Assembly: GCA_949361645.1 (NCBI GenBank)
Contig: OX442420.1
Coordinates: 6,782,782 to 6,846,781 of the forward strand
Origin: Spongilla lacustris
Lineage: Eukaryota; Porifera; Demospongiae; Spongillida; Spongillidae
Direction: 5' to 3'
Length of the DNA: 64,000 bases
Both the position numbers and the translations under genes were made by a program. Below, piece after piece: positions 39,029 through 50,140 of this stretch. The notes beneath the pieces were generated by a model. That model was not told where the DNA came from, did no database searches, and saw only the letters and a program-made list of their open reading frames with translations. The first letter of the stretch is position 1; each line of letters opens with the position of its first letter.

Positions 39029-39863
39029 GCTGAAGCTGCATGTTTTGACCCACAACCAGATGCCAACGACCAAATGAAGCAAAGTTCACAGCAAGCCTAC
39101 CAGATGCATCGGGTCAGACAACAGACATGCCTGATGGAAGAGGCGACCCCTGCAGCTGGACCCACACTAAGATCAAGTTCATCTGATAACCCATACCCGC
39201 AAGGCTATGCTTATCAGCCTGCACCAGGATTTGCCCCCACACCTAGACAAGGTCTGGTCCCCTCTCCTCCCCCACCACACCACCCCAAGCAGCGAGCACT
39301 ACATTATGAGGATGATGATCTTCCACCTCCAATATTAACCCCTTTTCAACAAGTGCCCCCCTCCCAGACTCGACTACCTGTAGAGGTACGGGCTGCATCT
39401 GGACAGCCTCTCAATGCCCCATACCAGCATTATCACCAGCCCCAGTCCCAGCCACCAGTGAGATACCCACACAGCACTATGCCCCCTGGTCCACAGAGGT
39501 ACGACGATCCTCATTACCAGCAGGAGTGGCAGCATGCTGCAGATGCACAGGGATATGCCCAACCTCGGGTTGGATTGGGTGCACCTCAGCCTCATTGGCC
39601 AGTTCAAAATAGTCCTCATGTGATGCCAGGTGTTAACGATCCACAACCTAGTTCAGGACGTGGAACTAGCCAAAGGGATAGGTAGCGATATTTCCAGTGC
39701 CATGGTCAAGCTTCAGGCTAGTAAGGACACAAATGGTTTATCATCAGGGGAGGCCCCTCCTGACCCAAACCTTGTGTGCCCTGTCTGTCGATATGCCTTC
39801 AGGAAGGGAGAGATTCAAAAATATATACATCATATGGAGACATGTGGCAAACAATGTTCATAG
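39029..39863 (+). pseudogene. Duplicated Pro-rich/zinc-finger exon, one frameshift
   Basis: AEAACFDPQPDAND opens the exon after GCTTACAG. It is close to gene 1 through QNSPHVMPG, then one extra base in CCACAACCTAG (near 39646) shifts the frame and gives a stop at 39685. The original frame resumes as LVQDVELAKGIGSD and ends with an otherwise intact finger CPVCRYAFRKGEIQKYIHHMETC. Only this lesion separates the exon from an intact one, which indicates a recent duplication. Confidence 0.8.
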
Positions 39864-40410
39864 TTGTATGAACTATTTGATTTTGTCAGTGTTATTAATG
39901 TATATGAATTTGACAGTGGAAATTGGAAGTGTGTCCCTCAAATTATGAAATCATGTGACAATTTCCAGCAAACGAACCCTTGGGGGAAGTTATGTGTGCA
40001 ATAGTTGTATGAACTGTTTTGTTTTGTGTTTTGGAAGTTGACAATGCAGATTCATAAATACAATGTACATCTGTTGTCCATGATTGATCTGTATTGTAAG
40101 GTGACCTCACAAAGAAGATGCAATAAGGAACATGCATGTTTGGAGCAAGCTACATGTATTAGGGTAAATATGGAAAAACACAGAGTGGACAATGTGTGCA
40201 TAGATACCTGCAGGTACATGTACAGACCCCTGCTAAGGTCTGATAACATACATGAAGGCTATTGGTCACCTCAATGAGACCAACTGAATTCATTCTTCCC
40301 TTCACAAGTGTCAGCAAGATACAGACACATTTAAGATTATTGCATGAACAATGTACACCAAAATTTGAGCCACACACACACATAACAATGTCCACAAATG
40401 CATGTAAGCT
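39864..40410. other. Duplicated convergent 3' intergenic region
   Basis: Counterpart of 35410-35954; shares AAGTTGACAATGCAGATTCATAAATAC and CTGCTAAGGTCTGATAACATACATGAAGG. It lacks the C run of the first copy. No gene seen. Confidence 0.6.
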
Positions 40411-40641
40411 TCACTGGCACTTCTGGACATGTATGGATTTCTCCCTTCTGGAAGGCTTCCCTGCATATTGGACACTTAACGTTTGGGTCATCAAGGTAGA
40501 GTCAGCCATTGAAGAATCATTAGATATTCGGCTCATCTTCTTAACACTTCCATTCTCACACTTCGGTGTACATAGATTTCTGTGCTCAGGAGAAGGCATT
40601 ATGATGGATGGGGGAAGGTCATCATAGCCAGTTTGTTCATG
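40411..40641 (-). pseudogene. Minus-strand zinc-finger exon, second copy, frameshifted
   Basis: HEQTGYDDLPPSIIMPSPEH mirrors the copy at 35955-36203. About 11 bases missing after ADSTL shift the frame, so the finger (DDPNVKCPICREAFQKGEI in the old frame) is not translated in frame. The acceptor CTCCCAG is kept. This copy lies 750 bp downstream of a UBAN exon on the same strand, so it may be the original gene's last exon. Confidence 0.65.
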
Positions 40642-40719
40642 CTGGGAGTATGGATATCAGTGGTGTATGTGCACATGTTAATAATTAACTTCAAAGTACA
40701 TTGAAACACATGTAAATGT

Positions 40720-41260
40720 ATAGGGTGTTACAAAATCATTCGAATTTTTTAATTAACGGTTTGTTCTAATAATGTGTAAACAAATTAAATATCCATTTAA
40801 CCAATTAAAATGAACAGCTTATATAGCTTACAGCTCCCTTTTAATTTTCAACTGGCCTACTTTATTCATAAATTGAAATCACTAGCTAAATCCAACTAAT
40901 TTATCAATATGAAAATGATTATCTACTGCTTTAGCATTACCTTCACAACCACTGACCTGTGAAATGTAAACATCAGAATAAGTTCACAAAAATTAGTGAA
41001 ATATTATGGTAAATTGTTTATAAATTTACCTTCATCATTCCATAATCATTTTCACATTGATAAATGTTGCATACATTAACATATTATATATACATATATA
41101 TAGGTCGGTTTAATGGTGGATGAAATATTTATTGTTTAATTAATTTTATTATTGGCACTACTTATTGTGAACTTGTTCTGATGTTTACATTTCATGGATC
41201 AGTGGTTGTCAAGGTGATGCTAAAGCATTACATGATCATTTCAATATTTTGGGGTTGGAG
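40720..41260. mobile_element. Family G-like end followed by a palindromic element
   Basis: TAGGGTGTTACAAAATC at 40720 is the counterpart of the MITE end at 36285. Further on, 40905-40985 is an inverted copy of 41165-41245 (CAGGTCAGTGGTTGTGAAGGTAATGCTAAAGC against TGGATCAGTGGTTGTCAAGGTGATGCTAAAGC), making a palindrome of about 80-bp arms. No coding capacity seen. The outer limits are uncertain. Confidence 0.5.
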
Positions 41261-41389
41261 GTGCAATGAAATGACAGCAACTGCAATGGCTGCAAAGCAC
41301 TGTGAAATGTAAATTAAATGTATCTTTCTGGCAGGTACTGATTTTACAGTAGGTGCTGAATTCATGAATCAGCATGTTTTTCCACAAAC

Positions 41390-41545
41390 AATGGTCAGCT
41401 TTGCTGCCTCCAGTTCATGGACCAGGTCTTCTGTTCTGGTGGTCAACATTGCATTCTCCTCCTTCTGTGCTTGAACTTTTCTCTCAAGACTTTCAACCCT
41501 TTCCATTGCCCTCTCCCTGTCTTGCCTTTCTTGTCCAAAGTCATC
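41390..41545 (-). CDS. UBAN exon of the minus-strand adaptor gene
   Basis: Minus-strand segment DDFGQERQDRERAMERVESL, then ERKVQAQKEENAMLTTRTED, then LVHELEAAKLTI. It enters after ACATTCAAG and leaves at a GTTTGT donor-like site (52 codons). D-F-x-x-E-R-x-x-R-E is the UBAN core; a lysine and aromatic just upstream (NTFKDDF) would correspond to Y-K in the previous codons. The heptad pattern is cleaner than in gene 1 and closer to NEMO/optineurin. It probably belongs to the same gene as the exon at 40411-40641. Earlier exons upstream (beyond 41546) were not recognised. The exact 3' splice is uncertain. Confidence 0.6.
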
Positions 41546-42114
41546 CTTGAATGTGTTGCATATTGAAAACAAAGCACAGAAAAGCTACACAAAGCTCCAT
41601 GTACACCTGCACTATTCAAATTAAGTGTGTGCAATTCCTTATACAAGTATGTACATGCAATGGCCAGGTCTGATCCAACAAGTTAATGAAACTTTATGTA
41701 ATACCCCTTCCCCCCCTCCCCACACACACATACACAGTTACATAAATTATCTTGTGCTATTATGGAAAAGTTTAAATACAGAAATATTAATCAATGATAA
41801 CTGTGACGGGAAATCGATTAATTGTTGGTATAATTAAGTAGGGACTGCTGCAAATTTGGTTGGAAATGTAAATGTAGCCTAGCAACAATTAGAAGGCATC
41901 ACTTTACATGGTTTCCTACAGTAGGTGGAGAGAAGAGGGACTTACATGTATACAGCCACAATTAGAACTGGCCATGACTGGGAAGGAGGGACCATAGAAC
42001 ACAGGGAGGGGCAGAGGAGCTACATCATGTACATAAAGCACTACTATGGGGAAAGAGGGAGGGGAGAGGGCCATGAGTCACAAGGCCCATGAAACACAGA
42101 GAGGGACAATGAAA
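41546..42114. other. Non-coding stretch
   Basis: Nothing recognised apart from a C-rich run near 41705-41720 with CA repeats. Confidence 0.4.
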
Positions 42115-42258
42115 TGTGGTGAGGGGTGCACATGGTTGTGTGGTGAGGGTGCACATGGGGGTGTGGTGAGGGGTGCACATGGGGGTGTGGTGAGGGGTGC
42201 ACATGGGGGTGTGATGAGGGCTGCACATGGGGTGTGGTGAGTGTGCACATGGGGGTGG
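42115..42258. repeat. 24-bp minisatellite, about six copies
   Basis: Unit GTGGTGAGGGGTGCACATGG plus GGGT, with single-base variants and length changes. Histidine/proline-rich translations on the minus strand are artefacts. Confidence 0.9.
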
Positions 42259-42511
42259 GTCCCAGCTCCCTTAACAAGTATAGACATGCATGTGGGTACG
42301 AGCTTTTTGTGGTCACTGTAAAAAAGTGATAATAGATGTTATGATGCGAATGTATGTCCACCATACATGTACATGTACATGCACATGGAAACCGTTACAT
42401 GCAAACATATTGCACCTAGCAATGTAAAGCAATGCAATTAAAATATACATGCAATTTCACTGTGTCAAAAAATGTGATAAAGGTTCTTCATGTAAATGTA
42501 AATGTACATGT

Positions 42512-42796
42512 ACAAGATATAAAAAACATTCTCTCTGAGAAAGTTAGTGGTATATAGGATTTGAAGGCAATGGTGGTGTAAAAAGGAAGGGAACAAGGGA
42601 TTCAGTGGAGATATACAATAATTATTCCTATATTTAGCAACATGATTGTAATGACGTTCTATATACAGTGCTAAATATAGGAATAATTATTGTATATCTC
42701 CACTGAATCCCTTGTTCCCTTCCTTTTTACACCACCATTGCCTTCAAATCCTATATACCACTAACTTTCTCAGAGAGACGGTTTTTTATATCTTGT
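42512..42796. mobile_element. Palindromic MITE, family P, copy 2
   Basis: Ends ACAAGATATAAAAAAC and GTTTTTTATATCTTGT; inside, arms of about 130 bp pair almost perfectly around an ACATGATTGTAATGACG loop region. Shares TTCTC(T)CTGAGAAAGTTAGTGG, ATATAGGATTTGAAGGCAA and CTAAATATAGGA with 15580-15831. Its better-paired arms suggest a younger copy. Confidence 0.9.
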
Positions 42797-42882
42797 TTCA
42801 TTCATTTTTTTTAATAAGTGACTACTAGTACATAGGTGTACATGTAGTACAATGTAGACGATCGTACGAAAAAATCCAGCCT

Positions 42883-43290
42883 TTATTGTAATTCCCATTT
42901 TAATTTATTGCCTAGCAACACAATTGTTACATTTGCAGCTGTTCCATTAGTTAGAAACTCGCGCGCCAAGCTTTCCCTTGCAGAAGCTCGTTTCTCGTCT
43001 GAGTTCTGTTCATAACGCCACCTCTTAGAAGTTCGCACCGCAACAGAATCCTTTTCCTGTCGCCACCTCTTAGAAACTCGGTTCGACTCCAGATTTGCTC
43101 TGTACATGTCACGAGCAGACGCCCGCCTTTGTTCAGCATCAGCATCGTACCGAACTCGGGAGGACTCTAACTCATAGCCTCGATTTAGGAGGTATTCCTC
43201 TCTTCGCTTAGTTTTCCTCTTTCGTAGCCGTAAAGGCAATTTGACAAAAACAACTTCGCTAGAAACTCCCACCTGTTCCAATGATACCAC
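42883..43290 (-). CDS. Basic repeat protein (RRASARDMY / SKRWRQE units)
   Basis: An uninterrupted 135-codon frame, MVSLEQVGVSSEV then LPLRLRKRKTKRREEYLL, followed by units of about 17 residues: YDADAEQRRASARDMY, RANLESNRVSKRWRQ, DSVAVRTSKRWRYEQ, NSDEKRASARESLA, and a hydrophobic tail. Over a quarter of residues are charged, mostly Arg/Lys/Glu. The unit resembles the broken gene at 13457-13700 and a repeat type I know from sponge and cnidarian predicted proteins. The function is unknown. The frame is intact from ATG to stop, but its location amid MITEs leaves open that it is transposon-borne. Codon use (CGC, TCG) is more GC-rich than neighbouring exons. Confidence 0.5.
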   Translation of the reverse strand: MVSLEQVGVSSEVVFVKLPLRLRKRKTKRREEYLLNRGYELESSRVRYDADAEQRRASARDMYRANLESNRVSKRWRQEKDSVAVRTSKRWRYEQNSDEKRASARESLAREFLTNGTAANVTIVLLGNKLKWELQ

Positions 43291-45600
43291 GATACATTTT
43301 GTGAAACATTGTCATGGAAACGGTTTTAATATAGGTAACTCTAGCTCTCTATATTACGTACGTATATCTTGGCGCGCGAGAACAGCTGCAAATTTCGTAT
43401 ATCGGTTACATGCTTTATTTATATATATGATACTTGAAGATGTATTGTCAGGAAATTCTACGATTTTTGGTGTAACTGGCGCTCTTTAAAACCTTTCCTA
43501 TCTCGAGTTATACTCACTCATAAAGACGACGACGACGACGACGACGACGACTATGGACAAATTACGGTCTGGGAACGAGAACTACGAGCTTTCTTGTTCT
43601 CTTAAAGTAAACAATCTGGCGACTTGAACAAAACATGAAAATGATCGTCTTTCCATTGTGGCTCGATAGCAATAAAGAGCTACACTATCCGTTTCTCGGT
43701 TCGTGAGTTATACGCGGGACGCGTTTTTAATGATATTCATGATACGGCACAAATCCTATATGAGAGTTACTGCCGCAACTCGCGATAGCCGGTTTGTGTA
43801 CATACACTGTACATGTACATGTACAGTGTATGTCCCAATGTTGCATTTAACATGTACATTGTTTTTTATGCATGCGAACTGCTAATAATAATAATCCAAC
43901 ATGTACATAAACCGCTGAGGAAGGTTGAATTAGGGTACCAGCAGGCAGGAATACATGTAACACAGGGTAGGTCCCATTATACACCTGTATAATTCCCCTC
44001 TCAAAGAGAGTCCATCCCAGACTCTAATTTGTGTCAAAGTCATGTAATAATAGCTTTTTGTACAGATATACCCTGGAAATTTTATTTTTTGACCATATTT
44101 GCAACATACATACCTACATGAATAGTACAATATTTTTCACCATGGCTGCACTTTTGTTCATTTTGATTGTGGTTGAAGCATTCTTGAAGTAAGTGCAGAT
44201 TCTCCAATTGTGTTGGCTGCAGTTAAAAGATAAAACCATAATTTACAACATATACACATATTAACAACAAAAAAAGAATCTTCAACCTCTTCTGAAGTGT
44301 GTAGTATATAATCCTACACAGCCACATCAGGGAAAGTGAATATAATTGTTCATGACAGAGATCTTCTTTTAGAGCACCTGCGCTTCTGCTGCCTTCCTCT
44401 TCCTCCATAACACTTTCATCTCTGGAATTATATCATATGTCATATGTTGTTACTACAATTCAAGGTGGGATATATTATCAGAGTATGCTTTTTGGATCCA
44501 GGCTTTAAATGTCCAGTCTGTGGGTCCATTTAAGGAGAGATCCAGAAATTTAAGCGCCATGTAAAGACATGCATGCAGTGACAGAGGAGACTAAAATTAA
44601 ATTACTTACTGAGAACTCTCTCATTTGTACAATACATGAATCCACAAAGCACTGTTTGCATATATCTTTATTGCCATTCTACATACATATTATAAAATGC
44701 ATGAATAGTAGTCATTAGTAGTCGGTAGTGAGACCGGTGAACCATTGCATGCATACAATTACAATGCCAATGCATGTATACATACATGTACATGTACTGT
44801 ACTATTGGTACTCATGTAAGGTGGGGAAAGGATACCATAAACCTTTCCATCAGCTCCTGCAGAGCTATAGTACACGTAAGTCAGTGTTACTGGCTGGTAT
44901 TATTATTTGGTGAAACGAACACCAAAAAGGCAAGTAATGGCTTAAAGAATGCACTTATAAACTGCCTAACTATTTATATGGAAATAAATGGGTTACATGT
45001 ACACATGTAGGTCCATATGACCTTCACCTGGTCAGGTGAGAACTAACGCTACTGCCTAATCCTAAATCCCAAGAATCACTTGCTCGATAGAGAAGTTTTT
45101 GATTTACTTGTTCCCTTTTTAATCCGCCAGCTCAGGTGTATTGATACCTGTCTCATTGAGACAATATTTCATACATGTAGCTTGTTCTTGATTGCTAAAG
45201 CTTGGACTCGGTGTATTAGTGTTCAGGGGCGGTGGAAGCTATTTAGCATTGCTTCCGCGATGTACATAAAAGTTACCTCGCGGGCCATGACGTAATTATT
45301 ATATTACATTTTAACCTGTATCAAATATATATGACCACATCCACTGGTTGGAATGATTCAATGACGGTGCAACATTTTTGTTCTTCGCTACTACTGGCTA
45401 GAATAATTCTTTTATATTATATCTCAGTAGTAAATCTCAACTGTCCCTGTGTTGGTCACACAAATTTGAAAATGCTTGAAATTCGAAACATTCCAGCTAG
45501 TGGGTGTGGCTAAACCGCACATGGTCTGGTTATGACACCGATCTAATTAAACAGATATAGATTCGCTAGCTAGCTATAGAGGAATCTCGTTGGATTCTAC
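43291..45600. other. Non-coding stretch with a (GAC)n run
   Basis: Contains (GAC)n at 43524-43551, a GGTCTGGGAACGAG motif at 43567, and a TACATG palindrome flanked by ACACTGTACATG/CATGTACAGTGT at 43806-43829. Near 44500-44580 a short CCAGTCTGTGGGTCC...CATGTAAAGACATGCATGC segment resembles a decayed zinc-finger end (CPVCGS...RHVKTCMQ), too degraded to call. No exon supported. Confidence 0.4.
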
Positions 45601-47520
45601 TAGTGCTGGGATCGGGACTTGAAAATCCAGGTAAGTAGATCCCGCATGCGTTTATACGTGTATACAATTCACACGGCCGACAGATGTACAAATTAACTTT
45701 GCCCACAACTGTACTAGTACAGGCGATTGTGTGCGCGCACCTTCTTCAGATCCTGCCCTAACCCTTTTGGTCTCGCCCCTTTTCTGACCTGTCGCTCCAT
45801 CACTCCAAGATTATTACAGAAATAAATACTCTTAACTGACTTTTAAAAAATACATCATCCGGGTCAGTACTCTCCATTTTAAAAAGATATGGCTGGTTTG
45901 ATCGATCCAATGCAAGTATATGTATGTACGGATACACACATGTACGTGTGTATGCGGGACAGATTCAGGTAGAGAGGCATGCATACAGGACTACTTTCAG
46001 TCCATGCAATGTGAATCTGTCTTCCTAATTAATGCCAACAATGCCTTCAACCTCCCTGAAACCTCGGCTTGTTTTTAAAGGCACACCACATTTATAGGCT
46101 GTCTTGGCCAATCTTGGAGCTAACACAATGTAATCATGTAGATGTCTCTAAAACCTGTGCTACATGTACCTTGCCAATGCTGACCCTGACGGCAACTTTC
46201 TCAGTGTGGTTCACAAATGGACCTTGCCAGGACTGTACCCATCATTAGCACACTTGGAAACCCATGGAGGACAGCATATGCCTATCCAAACCTTGCAGGC
46301 TAGTTACAGTTGTATAGTGTCCCTTCACCCAGGGTTGCCAAAGGCCAGTCCGGCCTGACAGGTCAGACTTTCAGCTTGGCCTGGCAGGTAGGTCCCTGAC
46401 CTGACAGGCTGTCACACCATGCATGCATACGCCAGCAATTGTATGGCATTATCATGCTCATCCTTTGTTAACTCTTTGACTGATTTACATGTACAATGTA
46501 AGTTGCCCTTTACTGACAGTATTGGAAGTGCAAGTTTAAACAAATCTATACATACGTGTAGCATTATACGTTGTAAATGTAAACTGCATGCCTCATCACA
46601 TATATAGAGATACAGGCCCAAGCACATTTCTGTGTCAGGTGTTCCACATTACATATACGTGTATACTGGTGCATATTGTTGCAACTACCAAACATTTTTA
46701 TGGAGGTGAAGAACTGGCTGGCAGTACGTGTTCTCAACACTTTTAGCATGATGTGCTTCATGGATGTGGAGTGGATTTGTGCGCAGCATAAATGAGTCTG
46801 AAGCAGCATTCAAAACCATTCGTACAACCATAGTGATCAAATTGAAATTAAGATCAACTATGAATATATTAATAATACGTACTTTCCGACCTGGCAGGCT
46901 GACCTGACACTATCAGGCTGGCCAGACCCCAGCCTGACTTTCGGCAACCCAGCCCTGTCTGACTGGTGATGATGTCATCTTCAGATCACCACTGAACTCT
47001 CTGAGAACGGTAGCACAACCGCTACATGTAGGTAACCTTATTTTGTCATTGAAGGATGCTCACTTATAATTCTTTCCAAGCACTAAGCCCTAGCCAAGGC
47101 ATTGCCTCACTCTACGTATGCATGTATAGCCTTAGCTGCCGGGCCAGCCCCCTTAGAGGTTACACAAGATATAGTACCTTCGTCTGGCTCACCTCTAAGC
47201 CCACCTCAAAACATGTTGGGGCACTACATACATGTAAGGGCCCATCTTCTGACCTTCACTAACAATGCTTTGGAGGGAGGTTTATGAAACAAACACTCTA
47301 TGATGCTAGGGCCAACAAAATATCATAATCATTAAAAAATTGCATGGGTCATTCTATCTTCAGCATGACTCTGATTAGTTGCATATAATATTACAACCTG
47401 AGATAAACGTGTAACCCTTCAACAGTTTGACCTTTACAACACTAAACAGCATTTGGCCAGAGGATTGCATCTCCTGATCCTGTAGATTGGACCTCATAGG
47501 CTTAGAAACGAGGGGGGGGG
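45600..47520. repeat. Dispersed non-coding repeat, fullest copy
   Basis: The left part matches 7560-8060 and the right part 15870-16300, so this copy shows the element as one unit of about 1.9 kb. It ends near a G run at 47511-47528. Parts (46205-46290 and 47270-47535) recur directly at 48022-48385. No coding capacity was recognised. Confidence 0.6.
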
Positions 47521-48021
47521 GGGGGGGGCAATATTGGGTATTATGGACAGTATATAATAAAGTATGCTGTTTTTGTATTTGACACACTCTTTGCCCCCCC
47601 CCCCCCCCCCCCCCCCCCCTCCCCCCCAATCCTGTTTACGTTCCTATGCTTCTGGACCTGTACATGTATGTGTTTGTATGTGCATGGGTATCATGATACA
47701 TCTACATGTATCTTATCAATACATGTAGCTTGTGTTGTTTTTTTTTTTTTTAGATTGCTCTGCAATGCTGTAGGAAAATGCTGTTGCAATAAAAAATAAT
47801 TTAGGGAGGACAATTGTGAATCACCAAATTTGGCCATTTAAGGGATCTATAGTTACATCTAATGGTACAGACACGTACACATGTAGAACATGTGCATCTT
47901 TTTAGGATTGGGCAGAGATAATTACAAATTTATATTTGTAAAATTTATAAAACTATCCGTTATGTACTAATTAATGACAATACATGCACAGATCGCTTCA
48001 TTAGTACGGCTCATCTTATAC
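47521..48021. other. Spacer between direct repeats
   Basis: Contains a C-rich tract of about 40 bases at 47596-47634 and TACATG runs. No gene seen. Confidence 0.5.
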
Positions 48022-48385
48022 ATGTGGTTCACAAATGGACCTTGCCAGGACTGTACCCATCATTAGCACACTTGGAAACACATGGAGGACAACATCTGCC
48101 TATAGAATGTATATTGAAGGGAGGTTTATGAAACAAACATTCTATGAAGCTAGGGCCAACAAAATATCGTAATCATAAAGAAATGGCATGGGTCATTCTA
48201 TCTTCAGCATGATCGACTCTGATTTGTTGCATATAATATTACAACCTGAGATAATGTAATATATGTCAACAGTTTGACCTTTACTACACTAAACAGCATT
48301 TGGCCAGAGGATTGCAGCTTCTGATGTTGTAGATTGGACCTCATAGGTGTAGAAACGGGAGGGGGGGGGGGGGGGGGGGGCAATA
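48022..48385. repeat. Internally deleted direct copy of the dispersed repeat
   Basis: GTGGTTCACAAATGGACCTT (48022) matches 46205, then jumps to GGGAGGTTTATGAAACAAAC (48119), which matches 47276, continuing to a G run at 48361-48380. About 1 kb present in the first copy is missing. Confidence 0.75.
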
Positions 48386-48656
48386 TTGGGTACATGTATT
48401 ATAATTATATATAAAGTAAACACCCAAACAGCAAAAATATTCTCTTTTTTTTTTTTTTTGCTGTACACCCATGTACATGTGTACAATTGTACCCACTAGG
48501 AATTGCATTCAGAACATTCGTTATGCATTAACAAATGGAAAAATGCCCTATTTAAGTCTACATGTGTACATGTACATGTACATGTATATTGTTTATTGTA
48601 TTATCAATACACCGAACACCTACTGTTTTGAATGTCTTGCTATTTGCAACAAATGC

Positions 48657-48762
48657 ATGTACATATATATGTACATGTACATATATATGTACATGTACAT
48701 ATATATGTACATGTACATATATATGTACATGTACATATATATGTACATGTACATGTATATGG
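48657..48762. repeat. 18-bp minisatellite (TACATATATATGTACATG)
   Basis: About five copies; each unit is itself a palindrome. Confidence 0.9.
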
Positions 48763-49216
48763 GCAATCTCCATAGTGTTGGATGGCCATTATCTTGTTAC
48801 CTGTCTCTCATGTAAATTACGCTGTGATAATGTTTCAGGCTAATCCACGCATTCATGTGTGCTGGCACCACAGCAGTTTGTGAGTTTTGTAGTTTGTGTA
48901 AAACCCATGCAAGCTGGGGAAAAAAGGATAAATAATTAAGTTAGACATGTACATGTACTCTTGTGGCACCTTTCAAATTTTTCTGTAAGATCAGTTATAG
49001 TCATGCTCTCTTATTACAGTTCTATTTTACAATGTAGTTGTTGTCTTGCCTGAATGAATATGTTTCACATGAACTATAATTTTTTTTACTGCTCATTATA
49101 ATAAGTGAAATTTAAATTCGCATTTCTGTTTGGGCTACTTATTTCACTGCATTGTGGCTCTGAATATCAAAATCTTGTCTTTACATGTACATGTAGGTAC
49201 ATGTACAAATGTAACA

Positions 49217-50140
49217 ATGCAGATGGCAACAGACGACTACTACACAATCAGCACACTGGAAGGGTTTGATGAAAGGAAAGTTGTAGGTCATGGAGCATAT
49301 GGAGCAGTTTATGAAGTTAGGATGAATGGAACACCTTGCATTGCTAAGAAAGTTCATGACATTTTGGTAAGCCAAGGAGGTAACGCTCAAGTTGGAAGGC
49401 GTGAAATTGAAGCTGTAAGGAGAAAATTCCAAGCAGAATGTAAACTCCTTAGTAAACTAAAGCATCCAAACATTGTTCAGTTTTTGGGCATATATCGTGA
49501 TAAGGATGATGATGTGCTTGTAATGGAATACATGCCCATGGATCTAGCCAAGTGCTTGGATAATTGTACAGGACAACAGTTCAACATTCCACTTCCAATA
49601 AAGCTGTCCATCCTTCAAGATGTGACCAATGGGCTGCTTTACCTTCATTCCCTAGCCCCACCCATCATCCATCGTGACCTCACTGCATCCAACATTCTCC
49701 TCACATCTGATATGAGAGCTAAGATAGCTGATCTTGGGGTGTCAAAAGTGTTTGATCTGCGGCGAGTTCAAACCATTCAGCAGACTAAAGCACCTGGCAC
49801 TCCAGCCTACATGCCACCAGAAGCACTAATCCCAGAGCCCCAGTATGATGTACAGTTAGATATATTTTCATTTGGAGTTTTATCTATCTATATAGCCAAC
49901 CAGGAATTTCCTGCCCCTCATGAAGTGTCACCTACACTAATCATCCTTAAGCAGAAACAAATACAGATTTTAAAACGACAACATTGGATTGATAAAATGG
50001 GAGTGGACCATCCTCTTTGTCCCATAGTGGTCCAATGTCTCCAAGACCTTCCAGGGGCCAGACCTACCATCAGGAAACTCTGGGAGGATATGAGCTCTCT
50101 GAGTACCAAACATAAAAAGGATAGGAGCAGTATTTTGGAG
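49217..50140 (+). CDS. Gene 2 exon 1: TKL-type protein kinase domain
   Basis: 308 residues, about nine in ten identical by eye to gene 1. Motifs kept: GHGAYGAV, IAKK, FQAECKLL, HRDLTASN, ADLG, TPAYMPPEAL, GARPTIRK. The activation segment carries two extra residues (FDLRRVQT against FDQVQT). Substitutions cluster in the loop after helix F (FPAPHEVSPTLIILKQKQ). The catalytic residues are complete. Followed by donor GTACCT. Confidence 0.9.

Noticed and set aside
44490..44580. Decayed zinc-finger exon (FKCPVCGSI...VKTCMQ-like)
   Set aside because: Suggestive of another family finger, but stops, shifts and lack of splice sites leave it below the level I can support.
48471..48843. Tyr/Met and Cys/Thr repeat frames
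   Set aside because: Translation of the TACATG-based 18-bp minisatellite.
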